Part shown: positions 44,748 to 53,844 of the stretch, one piece after another
Layout: each line of letters opens with the position of its first letter
Position numbering within the stretch: the stretch's first letter is position 1
Assembly (NCBI GenBank): GCA_964643615.1
Contig: CAZXTR010000003.1
Coordinates: 1-62,987, forward strand
From: CAZXTR01 sp964643615
Lineage (GTDB): Bacteria > Pseudomonadota > Alphaproteobacteria > CAAHEQ01 > UBA3637
Direction of reading: 5' to 3'
Length of the DNA stretch: 62,987 nucleotides
The notes under the pieces: model-generated
Seen by the model: only the letters and a program-made list of their open reading frames with translations
The model's database searches: none
Told to the model about the DNA's origin: nothing
Position numbers and translations under genes: made by a program

Positions 44748-46013
44748 ATGAAAAAACCAGAACTTCTTTTGCCTGCGGGTTCATTGGATAGATTAAAGAC
44801 CGCTTTTTTATATGGAGCAGATGCGGTATATTGCGGATTGCCGAGGATTTCTTTGCGCGCGAAAAGCGCCTTTACAACTGGAGAATTAAAAGACGCTATT
44901 TTATATGCCCACAATTTAGATAAAAAAGTTTATTTGACGATGAATCTGTTTACACACAATGGTGACATAGAAGGGTTAATAGAAAGCATTAAAATGTTAA
45001 AATTTTTAAACCCAGACGGTGTTATTGTGGCAGACCCAGGAGTCTTTGATTTGATAGGAAAGGAATGTCCAGAATTGCCGAGGCATATTTCGACCCAATC
45101 GAATGTATGTTCCTATTTAACGGTAGACTATTGGAAAAAACAAGGGGCAAAATTGTGTGTGTTAGGTCGTGAAGTTCCATGCAAAGAATTAAAAGAAATT
45201 AGGGAAAAATGTCCTGATATTAAATTAGAAACCTTTATTCATGGAGCAATGTGTGTTAGTTATTCTGGACGATGTTTATTGTCTAATTTTATGACAGGGC
45301 GTAGTGCAAATAAAGGGAATTGTGCGCATTCTTGCCGTTGGAGATATAAAGTTTATTTAGAAGAAGAAAAACGTCCAGGTGATTTTTTTGAATTGGAAGA
45401 AGACGATCGTGGAACGTATATTATGAATTCTAGAGATTTATGTTTAATGCCTCGATTAAACGAGTTGTTGAATGTGGGGGTTGATTCGTTAAAAATAGAA
45501 GGGCGCAATAAATCTGAGTATTATGTTTCTGTGACCGCAAGAGCTTATCGTAAAGCGATTGACGATTATTTTGATAATCCAAAAAATTGGGGTTCAGCTC
45601 CGTATTTAAAAGAATTAGAAACATTGCAAAATCGTGGTTATACTTTGGGTTTCTTTGATGGTAATGCAGGGCCGGAAAGCCATAACTATGAATTGTCAGC
45701 AAGCCACGGCGTATGGCGGTATGCTGGTTTAGTGAAAGAAAAAACTCAAGATAGCTTGATTTTTGAAATCAAACACAAAATCGAAAAAGGAGACAAAATA
45801 GAATTTCTTTCTCCATATCAATTCGAACCTATACATTTCAATATGACAGAATTTTACGATACAAAAAACAATGCACCGTTAGAGAGTATTTCGTCGGGGC
45901 ATTTAGGACAGTCCATTCGTATTCCTATGTCTAAGGAAATAATGGATAAGTTGCCAATTTTATCTGTTGCCCGAAAAAAATTACTATTGGATCCTTTGTC
46001 GTCCAAAATATGA
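44748..46013 (+). CDS. Peptidase U32 family protein, TrhP-like
   Basis: 421 residues of the U32 family, whose TrhP branch supports prephenate-dependent hydroxylation of tRNA uridine-34 and whose other branches act on rRNA or ubiquinone. The signature FIHGAMCVSYSGRCLLSNF is followed by GNCAHSCRWRY, the cysteine set that holds a 4Fe-4S cluster in related proteins. It starts MKKPELLLPAGS. AAGGAAA precedes the ATG; an upstream in-frame ATG lies inside polA. TrhP is favoured over UbiU/V by length and the YSGRCLLSNF text. Confidence 0.85.
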   Translation: MKKPELLLPAGSLDRLKTAFLYGADAVYCGLPRISLRAKSAFTTGELKDAILYAHNLDKKVYLTMNLFTHNGDIEGLIESIKMLKFLNPDGVIVADPGVFDLIGKECPELPRHISTQSNVCSYLTVDYWKKQGAKLCVLGREVPCKELKEIREKCPDIKLETFIHGAMCVSYSGRCLLSNFMTGRSANKGNCAHSCRWRYKVYLEEEKRPGDFFELEEDDRGTYIMNSRDLCLMPRLNELLNVGVDSLKIEGRNKSEYYVSVTARAYRKAIDDYFDNPKNWGSAPYLKELETLQNRGYTLGFFDGNAGPESHNYELSASHGVWRYAGLVKEKTQDSLIFEIKHKIEKGDKIEFLSPYQFEPIHFNMTEFYDTKNNAPLESISSGHLGQSIRIPMSKEIMDKLPILSVARKKLLLDPLSSKI

Positions 46014-46325
46014 TTATTCTAAAAAAGAAAAGTCTGTATCGCTTTTGATATATTTGATTTACAAAAGAATAGGTTTGCTTCTTTTCCTTTGAATGGGCGT
46101 CTGTATTGATTTGTTTGATGAACATTTTTTGTTCGTTTCTATAAAGAAAGACAGTAAACTTTTTAAGTAAAAATAAGTTTCTGAACGCATAAAATTTCTT
46201 TTATAGTTGAGTGTTATATAATCAAATATATGCGTAAAGTGAAGGTTAGCTTTTTTGGATTTTTATTGATTTTTGTTATGGAGTATGTAGTATGAAATAC
46301 TTTGATGTGTCTAAAGGGGAAAAGT
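46014..46325. other. 312-bp intergenic region
   Basis: No convincing gene. TATAAT at 46217-46222, with a weak TTTCTT 16 bp upstream, is a plausible promoter for the HAD phosphatase gene. A 21-codon reading frame (46230-46295) encodes a basic then hydrophobic peptide starting MRKVKVSFFGFLL, but it has no ribosome site. The first 180 bases hold nothing I can name. Confidence 0.5.
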
Positions 46326-46964
46326 ATGTTAAAAACGGTTATTATATGGGATTGGGATAATACATTAATTGACGCATTTTATGCTATTCATCTGTCGTTA
46401 TTGGAAACGTGTCAATTTTATAACCAAAAGCCTGTTACGAAGCAAGAAACTTTGGAAATTATTGGAACAACCGGGAAATTGTTTTGGAGCCATCGCTTTG
46501 GAATTGCTAAAGCTGTTGATTATTATTGGCAAAGGTATTGTGCGAACTCAAATTTGGTAAAACCATTTCAATGTGCGGAAAGCATACTTCAATTTTGTAA
46601 GGATAAAGGATTTCAATCCGTTGTCGTCAGTAATAAAAAAGGAGATGTCTTAAGACAAGAATGCAATCAATTAAAATGGAATAAGTATTTTTACGGTTTG
46701 GTTGGAGAACAAGATACACCCTATAATAAACCGAGCAAAGAAATAGCAGATTTTGTTTTGAAAAATATAAATTATAATCAATTAATTGTGGTAGGAGATG
46801 GTCTGTCAGACATGTGCCTTGCCAAAAATTTAGTCGCGACCGCTGTTTTTGTTCGAAAAGAAAAAGCCTGTGCCAGAGAATTCAAGGGAATCCCAATTGA
46901 CTTTGATTGCAGAAATTTATCAGAAGTGCGAGAGGTTTTAAATCAACTCATCCCTGATTCTTGA
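46326..46964 (+). CDS. HAD-superfamily hydrolase, phosphoglycolate phosphatase-like
   Basis: 212-residue HAD phosphatase with the nucleophile motif DWDNTLID near the N-terminus, the Ser/Thr motif VVSNKKG, Lys in NKPSKE and the acidic motif GDGLSDM. The helical cap is of the Gph/PGMB type. The substrate cannot be assigned. AAGGGG lies before the ATG at 46326; an in-frame start 24 bases earlier is less likely. The 3' end overlaps the convergent kinase gene by 22 bp. Confidence 0.85.
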   Translation: MLKTVIIWDWDNTLIDAFYAIHLSLLETCQFYNQKPVTKQETLEIIGTTGKLFWSHRFGIAKAVDYYWQRYCANSNLVKPFQCAESILQFCKDKGFQSVVVSNKKGDVLRQECNQLKWNKYFYGLVGEQDTPYNKPSKEIADFVLKNINYNQLIVVGDGLSDMCLAKNLVATAVFVRKEKACAREFKGIPIDFDCRNLSEVREVLNQLIPDS

Positions 46965-47503
46965 CGATATGCTTTTAATATGATGTCACAGATTTCATCT
47001 AATGATAAATTTGAAGTATCAACGATTAAATCGTAATTCCTTTCGTCTTCAATATTAACCCCATATGCCCGTTTAAACCTGTTAACTTCACTCGATCGAC
47101 GTAAGGCTAAGGAATCTATAGCGTCGTCGATAGTAGCGTACTTTCCTTCGCTTGTCCGACCGGTATCGTTTAAAACTCTGGCTGCTGCGATTCTTGGCAA
47201 TACTATTAATTTAACTTTGAATGAATGAGGTAAGAAATACCAAGCCATTCTAGAATCTAAGACGTAGAGTTGTTTGATTTCAGCTAAATCTTGAAGTTCT
47301 TTGTCAATTTTTAAATCAATTTCCGGATTTAAGTCTGCTATATCATTTAATCCTTGAGTCGTTGTATTATATTGCTTAGCTAACAAGCGTTGGATATTTC
47401 CTGTAGAGTAATGAGGAAGATTTAATTTTTTTGCAAGTAACTCTGCAACAGTTGATTTCCCACTCCCTAAATCGCCAGTGACTGTGATTGAACGAGTAAG
47501 CAT
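46943..47503 (-). CDS. Cytidylate kinase-like P-loop kinase
   Basis: 186 residues with a P-loop GDLGSGKST right after the start, the NMP-binding STGNIQR and a lid-type region DTGRTSEGKYAT containing several arginines. It resembles the AAA-type/archaeal cytidylate kinase-like family (Cytidylate_kin2) more than classical Cmk. The true nucleotide substrate is uncertain. AGGAGG lies 6 bases before the ATG at 47503, so the 12-codon upstream extension is rejected. Confidence 0.75.
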   Translation of the reverse strand: MLTRSITVTGDLGSGKSTVAELLAKKLNLPHYSTGNIQRLLAKQYNTTTQGLNDIADLNPEIDLKIDKELQDLAEIKQLYVLDSRMAWYFLPHSFKVKLIVLPRIAAARVLNDTGRTSEGKYATIDDAIDSLALRRSSEVNRFKRAYGVNIEDERNYDLIVDTSNLSLDEICDIILKAYRQESGMS

Positions 47504-47567
47504 TTTATCCTCCTTTTTTAAACGAAAATAACACGGCATACACGAAAAGTGAAGCGAAAAATTAATG

Positions 47568-48437
47568 TTAAGGTTCTTGATGAATAAAAGTTTCAGAATA
47601 AGGAATTTTCTTTCCGATTTCTTCTTCTATTAAAGAACAAATATCATGCGTTTCTTTTAACGTTAACCCATCCTTCATTTCCGCATGAAATTGAATAAAT
47701 ACGTGCAATCCAGAAGTTCTGGTTCTTAAATCACTGATATTTTTCACGCCCTTATAAGAAAGGGCAATTTTTCGAATTTTTTTTCGAATGGAAGAAGGTA
47801 ATTCTTTATCCATTAAAGGCTGAAAAACATTGTTTATAATGCGGATTGATGTATAAAAAAGGTATCCTGCGACTAATAAAGCAAAAATACTATCCACCCA
47901 TACCCACCCAATAAGATAAGATAACAGCATAGATAAAATAACACCAACATTCATTATGATATCCCCAATATAATGGGCTTGATCAGCTAGAATGGATATG
48001 GAGTGGGTTTTTTTAATAACGCCTCGTTGGAATAAAACGAGAGCTAGAGTTAAAAATATCGCAAAGATTGTGACCCCTAACCCCAATCCTAAATACTGCA
48101 ATTCTATTTTCTTTGTTAAGTGTTGTATAGATTCGAATAAAAGTAAAGTAGCTGATAAAAAAATAATAATACCTTGGATGACCCCTCCTAAAGCTTCGGC
48201 TTTTCCATGTCCAAACCGGTGATTGCTATCGGCAGGGACAAGGGATTGCTGAATGGCAATAAAACTGACAAGAGATGCCCCTAAATCCAAACAAGAATCA
48301 AATAAGCTAGATAATAAGGCTAACGAATTAGTAAAATAAAATGCAATTGATTTGACTGAAATCAACACCAATGCTGTTGCAATGGATCCCCAACTTGCAA
48401 AGCGCATAAGCATTTCATTTGTAAACATTTTCTTCAT
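47568..48437 (-). CDS. Cation diffusion facilitator (FieF/CzcD-type)
   Basis: Proton-coupled divalent metal exporter (Zn, Fe, Mn or Cd). Six membrane helices in the first 200 residues carry the metal sites LFDSCLD (helix 2) and LADQAHYIGD (helix 5). The loop HRFGHGKAEALG and a cytosolic C-terminal ferredoxin-like domain (LRTRTSGLHVFIQFHAEM) follow. 289 residues is typical. The exact metal cannot be read. It starts divergently from the DnaJ-like gene. Confidence 0.92.
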   Translation of the reverse strand: MKKMFTNEMLMRFASWGSIATALVLISVKSIAFYFTNSLALLSSLFDSCLDLGASLVSFIAIQQSLVPADSNHRFGHGKAEALGGVIQGIIIFLSATLLLFESIQHLTKKIELQYLGLGLGVTIFAIFLTLALVLFQRGVIKKTHSISILADQAHYIGDIIMNVGVILSMLLSYLIGWVWVDSIFALLVAGYLFYTSIRIINNVFQPLMDKELPSSIRKKIRKIALSYKGVKNISDLRTRTSGLHVFIQFHAEMKDGLTLKETHDICSLIEEEIGKKIPYSETFIHQEP

Positions 48438-48528
48438 TTTTCCTTTTTATCGCATTTTTTTAATAAAAGCCATAGATTTTTTGAAAATCCTACCTTATAT
48501 TCTAAGGAGGTGTGCAAAAGAGGACAAA

Positions 48529-49482
48529 ATGACAGACTTATATCAAACATTGGGCATTTCTAAATCGGCGAGTGTGGCGGATATTAAAAAAGCATATCAT
48601 AAAATAGCGCGGGCATGTCATCCAGACGTAGCAAAAAATGACAATAAAGCTGCTGATAGGTTCAAAGAAGCATCAAATGCATATGAAATATTATCAGATA
48701 GAAAAAAAAAGCAACAATATGATGCCGGAGAAATAGACGAACAAGGAAAACCACGTGGTTTTGCTGGGGCATATGGCAATGCAAAAGGTAATCCTTTTGG
48801 AGCGGGGAATCCTTTTAGTGGCGGCTTTAGATCACAAAAAACATATCGTGCGGGGGAAAGTGAACAATTTCAAGAGTTTGACTTGAATGATATTTTTTCC
48901 ATGTTTAGCGGGGGGATGGGTGGAAACTCTTTTGCAGGACAAAGGCGATTACATGAAGAGTATGCTGGACATGGACAAGATGTTTCTTATGAACTTACTA
49001 TTCCCTTTATTTTGGCGGGGACGGGGGGGGAAACTTCTGTGCATTTGGGAAGTGGAAAACAAATTAAAATAAAAATACCAGCCGGGATTAAAGAAGGCGC
49101 GGTTTTACGCTTAAAAGGACAGGGAAATGAAAGTTATCGAGGTGGAGGGCAAGGTGATGCCTTGATCAAAATTCATATTGCCTCAGACGCATTGTTCACG
49201 CGTGAAGGGGATGATGTTTTATTATTGTTGGCTGTCACTTTAAAAGAGGCTGTTCTAGGGGCAAAAGTAACCATCCCAACGCTATCTGGGAAAATATCTG
49301 TTACCATCCCACCAAATACCAGCTCGGGTAAAATACTTCGCATAAAGGGTAAAGGAATTGCGGGGAAGGGTGATATTTTGGCAAAAATTCAAATTATTTT
49401 ACCAGATAAACCCGATTCTGAACTGGATCGTTTTGTCCGTGGATGGTCTCCAAAAGGGCAAAACGTCCGTCCAAAATTTTAA
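48529..49482 (+). CDS. DnaJ-class co-chaperone (CbpA-like, type II)
   Basis: 317 residues. The J domain (about 1-66) starts MTDLYQTLGISKSAS and has the HPD tripeptide in ACHPDVA. A Gly/Phe-rich linker (GNPFGAGNPFSGGF) and two C-terminal substrate domains follow. The DnaJ zinc finger is absent, making it a type II protein that would stimulate DnaK ATPase. A G8 tract lies in the coding region at 49023-49030. GAGG precedes the ATG; a long upstream in-frame extension antisense to the efflux gene is rejected. Confidence 0.92.
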   Translation: MTDLYQTLGISKSASVADIKKAYHKIARACHPDVAKNDNKAADRFKEASNAYEILSDRKKKQQYDAGEIDEQGKPRGFAGAYGNAKGNPFGAGNPFSGGFRSQKTYRAGESEQFQEFDLNDIFSMFSGGMGGNSFAGQRRLHEEYAGHGQDVSYELTIPFILAGTGGETSVHLGSGKQIKIKIPAGIKEGAVLRLKGQGNESYRGGGQGDALIKIHIASDALFTREGDDVLLLLAVTLKEAVLGAKVTIPTLSGKISVTIPPNTSSGKILRIKGKGIAGKGDILAKIQIILPDKPDSELDRFVRGWSPKGQNVRPKF

Positions 49483-49483
49483 A

Positions 49484-51835
49484 TTACTGGGTGCGCAACT
49501 CAGCGCCTGTATTCTTTTTTACGCAAAAGATAATTTGTTGAGAAATAGCTTCGATTTCAATATCAGTAAGCGTTTTTTCTGTAGGTTGAATAACTACTTC
49601 GACAGCAATGGATTTTTTGCCTCTTGGCAATTTATCTCCTTCATAAATGTCAAAAACACGTACATCCGTAATTAATTCTTTATTGGTTGAATAGATAGAT
49701 GAAACAAGTTTTAAAGATTCAATTGACGAATCCATTACAAACGCAAAATCACGTGATAAAGGCATTAACGAAGACGCCCTCATGGGTTTGTTTTTAGCTT
49801 TTGTTGATGGAATGTTTTCCAAATAAACTTCGCAAGCTACAACGGTTTCTTTAATTCCGAACAACGCCAATATGGCTGGATGAATTTCTCCGAAAACGGC
49901 TAGCACACTTTTGCCTAAATTGAAACTGCCGGATCGTCCAGGATGATACCATGAGGGTACGTTTTTTGAGATTTGAGATGGGGGTGCATTTGCTGCCATC
50001 AAAGCTATTAAAGCATCTGATTTTGCATCAAAGCAATCAACAAATCGAGTGGAATCTTTCCAATGACGGGCGTGATTTTCTCCCGATCGTACGGCGCAAG
50101 CGACAAGGCGTTGTCCATTTGGTTCGGCAGTCAAAAATTCTGGCCCAACTTCAAAAAGTTGTACATTCGGTTGCCCTCGATCAATATTCCTTTTTACTGC
50201 AGACAATAAATTTGGAACCAAACTTGGGCGCATTTCATCTAAATCCGACGCAATTGGGTTTTGAAGTGTAATGCCCTTTGAATTAAAATGTTTGGCGAGC
50301 TTGCTATTCATAAAAGACCAAGTAATTGCTTGATACAATCCAGCATTTGCTAATGCTCGACGTACAGAAAATTCCAATCGTTGATGCGGTTTTAACATTT
50401 GTGTTCTAAAAACATCAGGACGAACGGATTTTGCGGGCAAATCAGATAAGCCGTGAATGCGAATAATTTCCTCGACAATGTCGGCTGGTCGAGTAACGTC
50501 TATAGAACGCCAAGATGGCACAGTTATACAGTTCTTTTCAATTAAAAATCCCAATGCTTTTAAAATGCGCTCCATTTCCGGACGAGGGATTTCAATGTTA
50601 CATAACCGTTTCACAAAACCAAAATCAAAATTAATAACAATGGGGGTACAGTGTTCTTGTCCTGCAATAAAAAGCTTTGACGCTTCTCCACCGCACACTT
50701 CCATAATCAAACGAGATGCTTCTTCATTTCCAGCTATGCAAGAACAAGGATCAACTCCGCGTTCAAAACGTGTGCGCGAATCAGATAAAGCATTTGTCTT
50801 TTGTCCCGTTATAGCAATAGATAGGGGGTCAAAATAGGCGGATTCAATCACAATATTTTTCGTGTTTCTATCGCAAGAGGTATCAATCCCTCCCATAATG
50901 CCTGCGATGGATTGAGGGCCTTTGTCATCAGCAACGACCATCATACCCTCGTGCAAATCATACGTTTTTCCATCTAAACAGGTTATTTTTTCACCTTCTT
51001 TGGCACTTCGAACAACCAAATTGCCTGTAATTTTATCAGCATCAAAAACATGTAAAGGACGACATTCTTGAATGTTTAAATAATTCGTAACATCAACCAG
51101 GTGCGAAATAGGGTGTAATCCAGCAGAAATAAGACGCTTTTGCATCCAAGCAGGGCTTTGAGTATTTTGAACTCCTTTAATATAGCGTAATACGAAACAC
51201 TCACAATGACTGTCTTGAATTAAAACACTTATCGGGCTTGTGAATGTTCCATTTACAGGGTGTTTTAGCTCATCAACATATTCACCTATTCCCGTTGAAG
51301 ATAAATCACGTGCAATTCCTTTAACTCCATAACAATCTGGACGATTTGGAGTGATTTCAACATCAAAAATGATATCTGGTTTCAAAATATCAATGAAGGG
51401 TGTTCCCGCAGGTAAGTCTGTTTTTAAATCAATAATTCCTGTATGGTCGCTTCCTAAACATAGTTCATCTTCGGCACACAGCATTCCATTGCTGGTGATC
51501 CCTCGAATGGTACCTTTTTCCAAAGTTTCTTGAAATTTAGGAATCATGACGCCGGGCAAAGCTAGCACACTTTTCATTCCAATAAAACAATTAGGGGCTC
51601 CGCAAACGACCTGTAATTCTTCTGTTCCAGTCCAAACAGTCAATACGTTTAACCGATCAGCGTTTGGATGTTTTTTTAAAGTGCGAATTTCTCCGACGAT
51701 GAAGCCTTTTAATGCTGTTGCGTTGTCTTGAATACCCTCTACTTCAATGCCAATCTGAGTCATTTTATCCGCAATTTCATTGATAGAAGCGTTTGTTTTT
51801 AAATAAGCTCTTAACCAACTGTCTGAAAATTTCAT
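49484..51835 (-). CDS. pheT: Phenylalanine--tRNA ligase beta subunit
   Basis: Large subunit of the alpha2-beta2 synthetase, 783 residues. It has the N-terminal tRNA-binding OB domain (GFIVGEIRTLKKHPNADRLNVL), B3/B4 editing domain, B5 DNA-binding-like domain, and the C-terminal anticodon-binding FDX-ACB domain (SLMPLSRDFAFV). The start overlaps the pheS stop by 4 bp. One base separates its stop from the convergent DnaJ-like gene. Confidence 0.97.
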   Translation of the reverse strand: MKFSDSWLRAYLKTNASINEIADKMTQIGIEVEGIQDNATALKGFIVGEIRTLKKHPNADRLNVLTVWTGTEELQVVCGAPNCFIGMKSVLALPGVMIPKFQETLEKGTIRGITSNGMLCAEDELCLGSDHTGIIDLKTDLPAGTPFIDILKPDIIFDVEITPNRPDCYGVKGIARDLSSTGIGEYVDELKHPVNGTFTSPISVLIQDSHCECFVLRYIKGVQNTQSPAWMQKRLISAGLHPISHLVDVTNYLNIQECRPLHVFDADKITGNLVVRSAKEGEKITCLDGKTYDLHEGMMVVADDKGPQSIAGIMGGIDTSCDRNTKNIVIESAYFDPLSIAITGQKTNALSDSRTRFERGVDPCSCIAGNEEASRLIMEVCGGEASKLFIAGQEHCTPIVINFDFGFVKRLCNIEIPRPEMERILKALGFLIEKNCITVPSWRSIDVTRPADIVEEIIRIHGLSDLPAKSVRPDVFRTQMLKPHQRLEFSVRRALANAGLYQAITWSFMNSKLAKHFNSKGITLQNPIASDLDEMRPSLVPNLLSAVKRNIDRGQPNVQLFEVGPEFLTAEPNGQRLVACAVRSGENHARHWKDSTRFVDCFDAKSDALIALMAANAPPSQISKNVPSWYHPGRSGSFNLGKSVLAVFGEIHPAILALFGIKETVVACEVYLENIPSTKAKNKPMRASSLMPLSRDFAFVMDSSIESLKLVSSIYSTNKELITDVRVFDIYEGDKLPRGKKSIAVEVVIQPTEKTLTDIEIEAISQQIIFCVKKNTGAELRTQ

Positions 51836-52899
51836 ATTTTTTGCCCCCCGTTAAAATCTAAACCGCTTGTTAATGTTGGGATATCTAAAGGAACAAATCC
51901 GTAATGTTTAATCCAACGCATATCAGCATCAAAAAAGCTTCGCAAATCAGGAATGCCATATTTTAACATGGCGAATCTATCAATACCAAAGCCAAAGGCA
52001 AGACCTTGATATTCATTTGGGTCTAGTCCACAATTTTTAAGTACGTTTGGATCAACCATTCCACATCCTAAAACTTCCACCCATTCTTTACCCAACGCCT
52101 TTGCTAAAGATCCTCCAACATCGGCTTCGAAAGATGGTTCTGTGAATGGAAAATAATGAGGTCTGAAGCGTACAGGAACTTCATTTGTTCCAAAGAAAAG
52201 TTTAATAAAATCGACAAAGATACCCTTTAGGTCGGCTAATGTTGTGGTTTTGTCAATCATCAAACCTTCAATTTGATGAAACATTGGTGTGTGTGTTGTG
52301 TCATAATCGCGACGATAGGTTCTGCCTGGTGCAACTATTTTTATAGGGGGCTGTTTTTGATTTTCCATTATTCGAATTTGGACACCCGAAGTTTGTGTGC
52401 GCAACAATGCATTGGAGTTGTTCAAAAAGAATGTAGCTTGCCCTTGTCTTGCAGGATGGGCGGGAGGCATGTTTAATGCTTCGAAATTATGCCAATCATC
52501 TTCAATATCTGGACCTTCAGCTAAATCAAATCCCATTTGTGCAAAAATAGACAGCACTTCGTCAATAACTTGAGAAACAGGATGAATTCGTCCTTGCGTG
52601 AATGGATTAATTGGTAAAGTGACATCCACTGATTCGGTTGCCAAGCGCTCATCGATGTCGGCTTTTTCTAAGATGGATTTTTTAATATCCAAAGCTTCGG
52701 TAATTTCATTTTTAATCACATTCAAATTTTGCCCTGCTATTTTTCGTTCCTCTAATGGCAAATTGCTGAGTGTTTTCATTATTTCTGTCAAAGAACCCTT
52801 TTTCCCCAAAACATTGATTCGAATTTCGTCTAAAGCAATCAGATTTGACGCTGTTTCAATTGATTTTATTATTTGAGGTTTTAATTCCAAGATATCCAT
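51832..52899 (-). CDS. pheS: Phenylalanine--tRNA ligase alpha subunit
   Basis: Catalytic subunit, 355 residues: an N-terminal coiled coil, then the class II core with motif 2 (TQTSGVQIRIMENQ, then GRTYRRDYDTTHTPMFHQIEG) and motif 3 (GLAFGFGIDRFAMLKYGIPDLR). It is preceded 39 bp upstream by an intrinsic terminator following rplT, so pheST needs its own promoter or read-through of that hairpin. Confidence 0.97.
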   Translation of the reverse strand: MDILELKPQIIKSIETASNLIALDEIRINVLGKKGSLTEIMKTLSNLPLEERKIAGQNLNVIKNEITEALDIKKSILEKADIDERLATESVDVTLPINPFTQGRIHPVSQVIDEVLSIFAQMGFDLAEGPDIEDDWHNFEALNMPPAHPARQGQATFFLNNSNALLRTQTSGVQIRIMENQKQPPIKIVAPGRTYRRDYDTTHTPMFHQIEGLMIDKTTTLADLKGIFVDFIKLFFGTNEVPVRFRPHYFPFTEPSFEADVGGSLAKALGKEWVEVLGCGMVDPNVLKNCGLDPNEYQGLAFGFGIDRFAMLKYGIPDLRSFFDADMRWIKHYGFVPLDIPTLTSGLDFNGGQKI

Positions 52900-52937
52900 T
52901 GTTTTTTCCTTTTCTTATAAAGCAATTTAAGATACCA

Positions 52938-52967
52938 AAAAAGGCCGTCATTTGCAACGGCCTTTTT
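52938..52967 (-). terminator. Intrinsic terminator after rplT, before pheS
   Basis: AAAAAGGCCGT (52938-52948) pairs with ACGGCCTTTTT (52957-52967), a GC-rich core with A/U flanks. The hairpin works on either strand, but the flanking genes read leftward. It could be a plain terminator of rpmI-rplT or an attenuator controlling pheST. Confidence 0.85.
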
Positions 52968-52986
52968 ATGTTTTTCCAAAGTAGGA

Positions 52987-53346
52987 TTAAACCTTTAATG
53001 CCGTTTTGGCTTTTTTAACTAAATCAGCAAAAGCAACACTATCATTAAGGGCGATATCTGCTAAGACTTTACGATCTAATTCAATCCCAGCCTGTTTCAG
53101 CCCGTTCATAAATCGAGAATAAGTCAACCCGTTGGCGCGTACACCTGCATTAATTCGAGCAATCCATAACATCCTGAACGTCGTTTTTTTTGCTTTTCTA
53201 TCGCGATAAGCGTATTGCAACCCTTTTTCGACTTTTTCTTTTGCGATTCTAAAAACTTTTGAATTGCGTCCTCTATAACCTTTTGCAAGCCCCAACATTT
53301 TTTTGTGCTTTGCATGTGCGGTGACGCCTCTTTTAACTCTTGCCAT
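52987..53346 (-). CDS. rplT: 50S ribosomal protein L20
   Basis: 119-residue rRNA-binding protein needed early in large-subunit assembly, and a known autoregulator of its operon in other bacteria. It starts MARVKRGVTAHAKHKKML and has the conserved core GYRGRNSKVFRIAKE and MLWIARINAGVRANGL. It follows rpmI by 12 bp. infC, usually first in this operon, is not present upstream here. Confidence 0.97.
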   Translation of the reverse strand: MARVKRGVTAHAKHKKMLGLAKGYRGRNSKVFRIAKEKVEKGLQYAYRDRKAKKTTFRMLWIARINAGVRANGLTYSRFMNGLKQAGIELDRKVLADIALNDSVAFADLVKKAKTALKV

Positions 53347-53358
53347 GATAAAACTCCT

Positions 53359-53556
53359 TTACTTACCACATAAAAAACGTAATACAGCCTTAAAGTTGGT
53401 CTTATCCAGAATACGACCTCCTCGAGCTTGCCGTTTCATTTTGGTTGTTTTACAGGCCAGACAGTGACGTTTATAGGCCGTTGTTCTTTTGATTTTGCCT
53501 TTTCCGGTTAGTGAAAACCGTTTTTTAGCGGCGCTTTTTGTTTTCATTTTGGGCAT
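53359..53556 (-). CDS. rpmI: 50S ribosomal protein L35
   Basis: 65-residue basic ribosomal protein: MPKMKTKSAAKKRFSLTGKG then the central RAYKRH-type segment (RTTAYKRHCLACKTTKMKR). AAGGA lies 8 bases before the ATG. It is the first gene of an rpmI-rplT operon with a roughly 280-bp leader-sized region upstream. Confidence 0.96.
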   Translation of the reverse strand: MPKMKTKSAAKKRFSLTGKGKIKRTTAYKRHCLACKTTKMKRQARGGRILDKTNFKAVLRFLCGK

Positions 53557-53594
53557 TTTGTTTTCCTTTTAATTAAATTTATCTTTCGAATCTG

Positions 53595-53626
53595 CAGGCA
53601 TCCCATTAGCCTGTTCAATTCAACAG
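53595..53626 (-). promoter_or_regulatory. Possible rpmI-rplT leader with two competing hairpins
   Basis: On the minus strand, CTGTT-gaattg-AACAG and CAGGC-taatgggat-GCCTG share the bases CAG, so only one stem can form at a time. They lie 39-70 bases upstream of rpmI. L20 operons in other bacteria are regulated through leader structures, but similarity to a known leader is not shown. The rest of 53557-53844 holds nothing I recognise. Confidence 0.3.
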
Positions 53627-53844
53627 AAGCTTCTTATACCCTAAAATTAAAAGAAAAGCAAGAAAAAAAATAAAACTTTTTAAGAACGTTCACAAGTTCG
53701 AATGTTAACGTGTGTTTTGTTGTTATATTAGGAATTTTTGTACCATAGTCGTTCTATTGTTGGAGTCAAAAGTATAACCATTAAAATTCTTTCTTGAGCA
53801 TTTGAGTCTATAAAAATATTCTTTTAGGCAGCTGGCAGGGAAGT

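Noticed and set aside
46230..46295. 21-codon hydrophobic peptide gene
   Set aside because: No Shine-Dalgarno and only marginal promoter support; kept as a remark on the intergenic region.
48352..48528. N-terminal extension of the DnaJ-like protein
   Set aside because: It is antisense to the start of the cation-efflux gene; J domains begin at the ATG at 48529 with a good ribosome site.
53595..53626. Second tRNA upstream of rpmI
   Set aside because: The hairpins do not form a cloverleaf and there is no acceptor stem or CCA.
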